A stretch of DNA of 8,973 nt from Desulfovibrio sp. (GTDB lineage: Bacteria > Desulfobacterota > Desulfovibrionia > Desulfovibrionales > Desulfovibrionaceae), in the NCBI GenBank assembly GCA_028708195.1, contig JAQVZK010000080.1, positions 1 through 8,973 on the forward strand. Reading direction: 5' to 3'. The notes under the pieces were generated by a model. The model was not told the DNA's origin and did no database searches. It was given only the letters and a program-made list of their open reading frames with translations. A program made the position numbers and the translations under genes. Below are positions 5,502-8,973 of this stretch, in pieces (within the stretch, counting starts at the first letter, position 1; the number at the start of each line of letters is the position of its first letter).

Positions 5502-7241
5502 TTATTTGAAGTTTTTCTTGTCGAGATGCTCGTACTTCGGCAAGAATCTGGTCGGTAGAGCCAGAGCGTCCTTACGGAAAGGCGGCGCAAGCCGTGTGCC
5601 GTCAGTCATAATTTCGATAACTGCGGGGCGACGGTTCTTCTTGGCCGCTTCAAGAGCTTCGGCCAGGTCTTTCTGCGTGTTGACCGTGTAACCGTCTGCG
5701 CCCATCGCTTCGCCAATCTTGGCGTAAGACTTGGACCAGATGTCCGCGCCCACGAAGCGGTTGTTATAAAAGTCCACCTGGTTCTTCTTTTCTGCGCACC
5801 ACGCCCCGTTGTTATATACCGTGGCAATGACGGGCAGGTTGTACTGGCAGGCGGTGGGCACTTCAAAAAGGCTCATGCCCCACGCGCCGTCACCAACAAT
5901 GGCTACCGTCAGGTCTTCGGGGCAGGCCAACTGCGCGCCCAAGGCCGCCTGATAGGCAAAACCCGTGTTGCCGAAGGTCAGTGTGGCCACGTGCCGCTTG
6001 GGATTTTTGAAACGCAGGTAGCTGTTGGCTGTGGACGAGGTATTGCCGATGTCTGTGGTGGCAATGGCGTCGTTATCTGTAATAAACTTGCCCACCACTT
6101 CCAGGGCCTTGCGCGGATGCATGCGCCCGGCTTCCACAGGTTCGTCGGCGATGAGGGCTATCTCTGCGTACCAGCCCTGCAATTCGTCCTTCACCATATT
6201 GTGCACGTGGGTCAGGTCGGTCTTGGCGGGCACGGCATGGCGCACGCGGGCAAACAGTTCCTCGGCGGCATCCTTGGCGTCGGCGCACAGGCCCACGGCC
6301 ACGGGGTGCGTCTTGGCGATGTGCTTGGGATTGATGTCGATCTGTACGATTTTTGCGGTCTTGGGGAAGTAGTTGATGTCATACTGCGGCAGGGTGCCAA
6401 AGTAAGACAGCCTGGTGCCCACGGCCAGAATGACGTCAGCCTTTTGCAGAATGCGCATGGCGGCCTTGGACCCCATATAACCTATGGGGCCAGTCCACAG
6501 CGGGTGATCGCAGGGGAAGGCGTCATTGTGCAGATAGGTGGTCGCAACAGGCGCGCCCAACTGTTCGGCCATAGCCTTGATGGTTTCAATGCAGCCAGAA
6601 TCCACCACGCCACGCCCGGAGATGATCACCGGATTTTTGGCGTTTTTGAGCACTTCGACAGCAGCGGCGAAATGCTCGGGATTACCGATACCGCCAGGGG
6701 CCACCCGGTACTGTGAGGGATGCAGGATGTCTTCATCCAGCTCGCCGTAAAAATAGTCACGGGGAATGTCCACAAGAACGGGGCCACGTTCGGCATAGGC
6801 AATGCGGAAGGCCGTACGCACGATGTCAGCGGCGCGTTTGGGGTGCGGCACGCGCAACGAGGCTTTGGTAATGGGCTTGAACAGGTTCCACGTGTCGCAT
6901 TCTTGAAAGCCGTCCCAGCCAACAGAAATGCTGCCCGCGCTGGGCGAAAGAATCACCATGGGCGAATGCGCCATGTTGGCCGTGGCCACGGCCGTCACGT
7001 AGTTGGTGATGCCGGGGCCGTTCTGCCCGATAACTACGCCAGCCCTGCCGGTAAGGCGGCTGTAGGCATCTTCCATATGCCCGGCCGTCTGCTCATGCCG
7101 TACTGAAATAAAATCAATCCCGGCTGCGGGGAACAGATCCAGCATGTCCATAAAAGCAGAACCGAGAATACCGCTGATATGGTTTACTCCCTCCTGAACC
7201 AAAACTTCTGTCATGGCCTCACTGGGCGTCATTTTGGGCAT
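5502..7241 (-). CDS. xsc: Sulfoacetaldehyde acetyltransferase (Xsc)
   Basis: 579 residues from ATG 7241, with GGAGG ideally placed upstream; family members are about 580-600 long. It is a thiamine-diphosphate enzyme of the cytoplasm that converts sulfoacetaldehyde plus phosphate into acetyl phosphate and sulfite. The N-terminal pyrimidine-binding domain has the activating Glu50 ([13 protein letters not shown]) and GQNGPGITN at 72-80. A middle domain covers about 190-340. The C-terminal pyrophosphate domain has the GDG...NN cofactor motif (GDG 450-452, Asn477-Asn478). The stretch [17 protein letters not shown] (483-499) and GFQE (111-114) are hallmarks I associate with Xsc rather than acetolactate synthase or sulfopyruvate decarboxylase. 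A longer in-frame reading to 7343 has no ribosome site and lies in leader sequence. First gene of the run, downstream of a candidate sigma-54 promoter. Biochemical specificity is inferred from family resemblance. Confidence 0.9.
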   Translation of the reverse strand: MPKMTPSEAMTEVLVQEGVNHISGILGSAFMDMLDLFPAAGIDFISVRHEQTAGHMEDAYSRLTGRAGVVIGQNGPGITNYVTAVATANMAHSPMVILSPSAGSISVGWDGFQECDTWNLFKPITKASLRVPHPKRAADIVRTAFRIAYAERGPVLVDIPRDYFYGELDEDILHPSQYRVAPGGIGNPEHFAAAVEVLKNAKNPVIISGRGVVDSGCIETIKAMAEQLGAPVATTYLHNDAFPCDHPLWTGPIGYMGSKAAMRILQKADVILAVGTRLSYFGTLPQYDINYFPKTAKIVQIDINPKHIAKTHPVAVGLCADAKDAAEELFARVRHAVPAKTDLTHVHNMVKDELQGWYAEIALIADEPVEAGRMHPRKALEVVGKFITDNDAIATTDIGNTSSTANSYLRFKNPKRHVATLTFGNTGFAYQAALGAQLACPEDLTVAIVGDGAWGMSLFEVPTACQYNLPVIATVYNNGAWCAEKKNQVDFYNNRFVGADIWSKSYAKIGEAMGADGYTVNTQKDLAEALEAAKKNRRPAVIEIMTDGTRLAPPFRKDALALPTRFLPKYEHLDKKNFK

Positions 7242-7245
7242 TTCA

Positions 7246-7251
7246 TCCTCC
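7246..7251 (-). promoter_or_regulatory. Ribosome-binding site fixing the start of xsc
   Basis: Minus-strand GGAGGA precedes ATG 7241 by four bases. This selects [10 protein letters not shown] as the N-terminus over the 34-residue longer in-frame alternative. Confidence 0.8.
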
Positions 7252-7385
7252 AATACAAGTGCATTATAGGTGTTAGTTGCCGCTGCCGGACAATCTTGGT
7301 GCTCACATGAGGCCCACCGCTTGCCGTATTTTTCGGTATGCACGGGGGGCCAGCCCGACTGTAGTTGATGCTTGCACCAGAATAA

Positions 7386-7401
7386 TACAAGAAGCGTTCC
7401 A
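7386..7401 (-). promoter_or_regulatory. Candidate sigma-54 (-24/-12) promoter for xsc
   Basis: The minus strand reads TGGAACG-CTTC-TTGTA, against the consensus TGGCACG-N4-TTGC(A/T). The GG-to-G(C) spacing is the required 10 bases and 10 of 12 consensus positions match. The mismatches are C to A in the -24 box and C to T in the -12 GC. Transcription would start near 7375, about 134 nt before xsc. A divergent gene for a sigma-54 activator supports the call. Confidence 0.55.
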
Positions 7402-7441
7402 CATGGTTAAGTCATATAACACATCTTAAACATTGGCATTC

Positions 7442-7468
7442 TTGACTTGCACTCTGCATGGTGATAAT
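7442..7468 (+). promoter_or_regulatory. Possible sigma-70 promoter of the regulator gene
   Basis: TTGACT (7442-7447) and GATAAT (7463-7468) each differ from the consensus hexamer by one base, but the 15-bp spacing is short. It overlaps the nested TGCA dyads at 7447-7472, which would allow autoregulation if the regulator binds there. Confidence 0.3.
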
Positions 7469-7472
7469 GCAA
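7447..7472. promoter_or_regulatory. Nested inverted repeats, candidate enhancer site
   Basis: TTGCA (7447-7451) pairs with TGCAA (7468-7472), and inside it TGCAT (7455-7459) pairs with ATGCA (7467-7471). The site is about 70-100 bp upstream of the start predicted for xsc, a usual distance for sigma-54 activator sites. A further short dyad, ATGCAGCAT, lies at 7508-7516. No binding data; the assignment is by position and symmetry. Confidence 0.3.
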
Positions 7473-7553
7473 TACTGCCTCACAAAGTATATTTTTCTCA
7501 AGTTCCGATGCAGCATTGAATTGGCTGTTGTTGAAAAATAAATGAGATGCCAT

Positions 7554-8973
7554 ATGGACAAGTCTATATTCGGCCTAATGGACCTCCTAAACCTTATGCC
7601 TGCCAATACTTGTGCTGCCATCTGCCGGGGTGAACAGTGGACAATAGAGGCATGCAACCATTCCTTCCGTCTTCTTGCACAGCGTTTCAGTGGTACATCA
7701 GGCTCCACTGATGAAAATGACAACCCACAACAGATCGAGCGGCCCCGGTCATTTCTGGACCTGTTGCGGCAAAATGGCGGCGAGGCGCTGGTGGCCAGGG
7801 CGCGTGAGAGCAGCCCCGATGCCCGCATGGGAATTCTGCTGGCCTCGGGCAGCTGGACTCTTGGCTGGAAATGGATGGGCACAACGCAGCCCCCGCATGG
7901 CCGCGGCAAACGGAGATTCGTTTTGCTGCATGAGGTTCAGGCGGGGGAAGAAGAAGCGAATTTGCATCTTATCAGTCAAGAGCTGAACGCCATCATGGAT
8001 TCAATGCATGACGGCCTGTGGATCATCGACGGCAACGGCACAACCCTGCACGTCAACAAGGCCTTGAAGCGCATCGCCAATATCGAACCCGAAGAAATGA
8101 TCGGCAAATCCGTTTCCATTCCCCTGCTTGAGGGCAAATTTTCTGCCGCCGTAACCCTTGAGGCCCTGGAACAGAAAAAAATCATCACCCGCTTTGATGA
8201 CTACCCCAATGGAACCCGCTGTCTTAATACCAGCACGCCCATTTTTGACAAAAAGGGCAATATCTGGCGTGTGGTGGCCTGTATTCGGGACATCACCGAG
8301 CTTGAGAGCCTGCAAAAACGCCTGGCCGACGCAGAGCGTACCGCCTTTTTGCTACAGGATGAGACGGTTGCCGTGTCCCGCAACAGCGAAAAAAGACTTA
8401 TCGCCACGAGCAAGCTCATGCGCCGCTGCATGGTTGAGCTGGAAAAGGCGGCCAGGGCACCCTCCGGCATTCTGATTCTTGGTGAAACAGGCACGGGAAA
8501 AACCTACGCGGCCTCCTATATCCACCAAAAAAGCCCGCGCGCCAACGGCCCCTTTATTTCTGTCAACTGCGCCGCCATTCCTTCGACCCTCATCGAGTCA
8601 GAGCTGTTTGGCTATGAAAAAGGCGCTTTTACCGGGGCCAGCAGAACCGGGAAAAAAGGCTATTTTGAACTGGCAGACAAAGGCACCCTGCTTCTGGACG
8701 AAATAGGCGAACTGCCCCTGAGCATGCAGGCCAAAATTCTGCATGTGCTGGATGGCCAGGGGTTCCGTAAAATCGGCGGCGAAAAGGAACTGCGGGTGGA
8801 CGTGCGCATCATAGCGGCCACCAACAGACCTCTGGAACAGCTCGTCAGCAGTGGCAGGTTTAGGGCAGACCTGTACTACCGCCTGCGCGTGCTGAGCATC
8901 TGCATGCCCCCGCTGCGGGACCACCCCGAAGACATCCCCCCCCTCATGATGTTCTTTCTGGACAAGGCCTGCA
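7554..8973 (+). CDS. Sigma-54 enhancer-binding regulator with PAS sensing, C-terminal end missing
   Basis: 473 codons visible; the gene runs off the right edge. ATG 7554 has only a weak GAG upstream; the in-frame ATG 7542, right after a TAA, is an alternative adding four residues. Residues 1-142 form a divergent N-terminal sensor region that begins like a PAS domain (LMPANTCAAICRGEQWTIEACNHSF, Cys20/24/34). A clear PAS domain follows at about 143-250 (IMDSMHDGLWIIDGNGTTLHVNKAL ... IRDITE), then a short coiled linker. The AAA+ domain starts near 282: Walker A GETGTGKT 310-317, ELFGYEKGAFTGA with the sigma-54-contacting GAFTGA at 357-362, Walker B LLLDE ending at Asp382-Glu383, and FRADLYYRL near 447-455. 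The Fis-type DNA-binding end is outside the window. No receiver domain, so it probably senses a small molecule or redox state directly. Divergent from xsc, so the likely activator of the cluster. Confidence 0.93.
   Translation, partial: MDKSIFGLMDLLNLMPANTCAAICRGEQWTIEACNHSFRLLAQRFSGTSGSTDENDNPQQIERPRSFLDLLRQNGGEALVARARESSPDARMGILLASGSWTLGWKWMGTTQPPHGRGKRRFVLLHEVQAGEEEANLHLISQELNAIMDSMHDGLWIIDGNGTTLHVNKALKRIANIEPEEMIGKSVSIPLLEGKFSAAVTLEALEQKKIITRFDDYPNGTRCLNTSTPIFDKKGNIWRVVACIRDITELESLQKRLADAERTAFLLQDETVAVSRNSEKRLIATSKLMRRCMVELEKAARAPSGILILGETGTGKTYAASYIHQKSPRANGPFISVNCAAIPSTLIESELFGYEKGAFTGASRTGKKGYFELADKGTLLLDEIGELPLSMQAKILHVLDGQGFRKIGGEKELRVDVRIIAATNRPLEQLVSSGRFRADLYYRLRVLSICMPPLRDHPEDIPPLMMFFLDKAC

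Larger units (their letters stand above)
7242..7553. promoter_or_regulatory. Divergent promoter region between xsc and the regulator gene
   Basis: 312 nt without a gene. Reading toward xsc, it holds dyad motifs rich in TGCA (7447-7472 and 7506-7519), the candidate sigma-54 promoter (7386-7401), a motif close to the 5387-5405 palindrome (7366-7380), and an xsc leader of about 130 nt with a small imperfect hairpin at 7298-7318. Reading toward the regulator, it holds a possible sigma-70 promoter (7442-7468). The half nearer the regulator is clearly more AT-rich than the coding sequence. Confidence 0.6.

Noticed and set aside
5991..6716. Plus-strand open frame (241 codons) over xsc
   Set aside because: It is antisense to the conserved Xsc coding sequence; a high-GC third-position bias explains the absence of stops.
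7433..7451. Plus-strand TTGGCAT...TTGCA resembling a sigma-54 promoter for the regulator
   Set aside because: The GG and GC elements are separated by 12 bases instead of 10, which sigma-54 does not tolerate.
7412..7909. Minus-strand open frame (165 codons) upstream of xsc
   Set aside because: It overlaps the regulator's coding start and the divergent promoter region, and has no recognisable domain or ribosome site.

Overview
The window reads as a sulfonate-catabolism locus. Most of it (positions 7241 down to 1) is a run of minus-strand genes. In transcription order these are: a sulfoacetaldehyde acetyltransferase (Xsc); an ABC importer of the taurine/alkanesulfonate/nitrate type, made of two different ATPases, two different permeases and one periplasmic binding protein; a small three-helix membrane protein; and the first 99 residues of an aldehyde dehydrogenase of the methylmalonate-semialdehyde (CoA-acylating) type. 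On the plus strand, facing away from xsc, the last 1.4 kb holds the first 473 residues of a sigma-54 enhancer-binding regulator with PAS-type sensing. It runs off the right edge before its DNA-binding domain.

How the parts fit (inference from families and layout): a sulfonate is bound in the periplasm, imported, and turned into sulfoacetaldehyde. Xsc splits that with phosphate into sulfite and acetyl phosphate. Sulfite can serve as electron acceptor or sulfur source, and acetyl phosphate can give ATP through acetate kinase. No gene that makes sulfoacetaldehyde from taurine (transaminase or dehydrogenase) or from isethionate lies in the window. The acylating aldehyde dehydrogenase at the end of the run is the only visible candidate for that step, by reducing sulfoacetyl-CoA. 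The regulator probably drives the cluster from a sigma-54 promoter; a good candidate sits at 7386-7401.

The most striking feature is in the two ATPases. One has lost the LSGGQ-type signature (it reads VSASM) but keeps the switch histidine. The other keeps LSGGM but has asparagine at the switch-histidine position and an altered P-loop. The losses fall into the same composite nucleotide site, which predicts one asymmetric heterodimeric importer rather than two transporters. Two strong hairpins, one directly after xsc and one after the binding-protein gene, pair fully only in the minus-strand RNA. They look like RNA elements that set expression differences within the operon.

Organism: the sequence is moderately GC-rich. 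The combination of Xsc, sulfonate import and a PAS-sigma-54 regulator, with protein sequences of this style, suggests an anaerobic Desulfovibrio-like bacterium (Desulfobacterota). This is a guess from gene content, not a phylogenetic result. There is no sign of insertion sequences, phage, CRISPR, tRNA or rRNA. Longer gene-free stretches are 7242-7553 (divergent promoter region) and 5270-5501 (hairpin and palindrome); both are described below.
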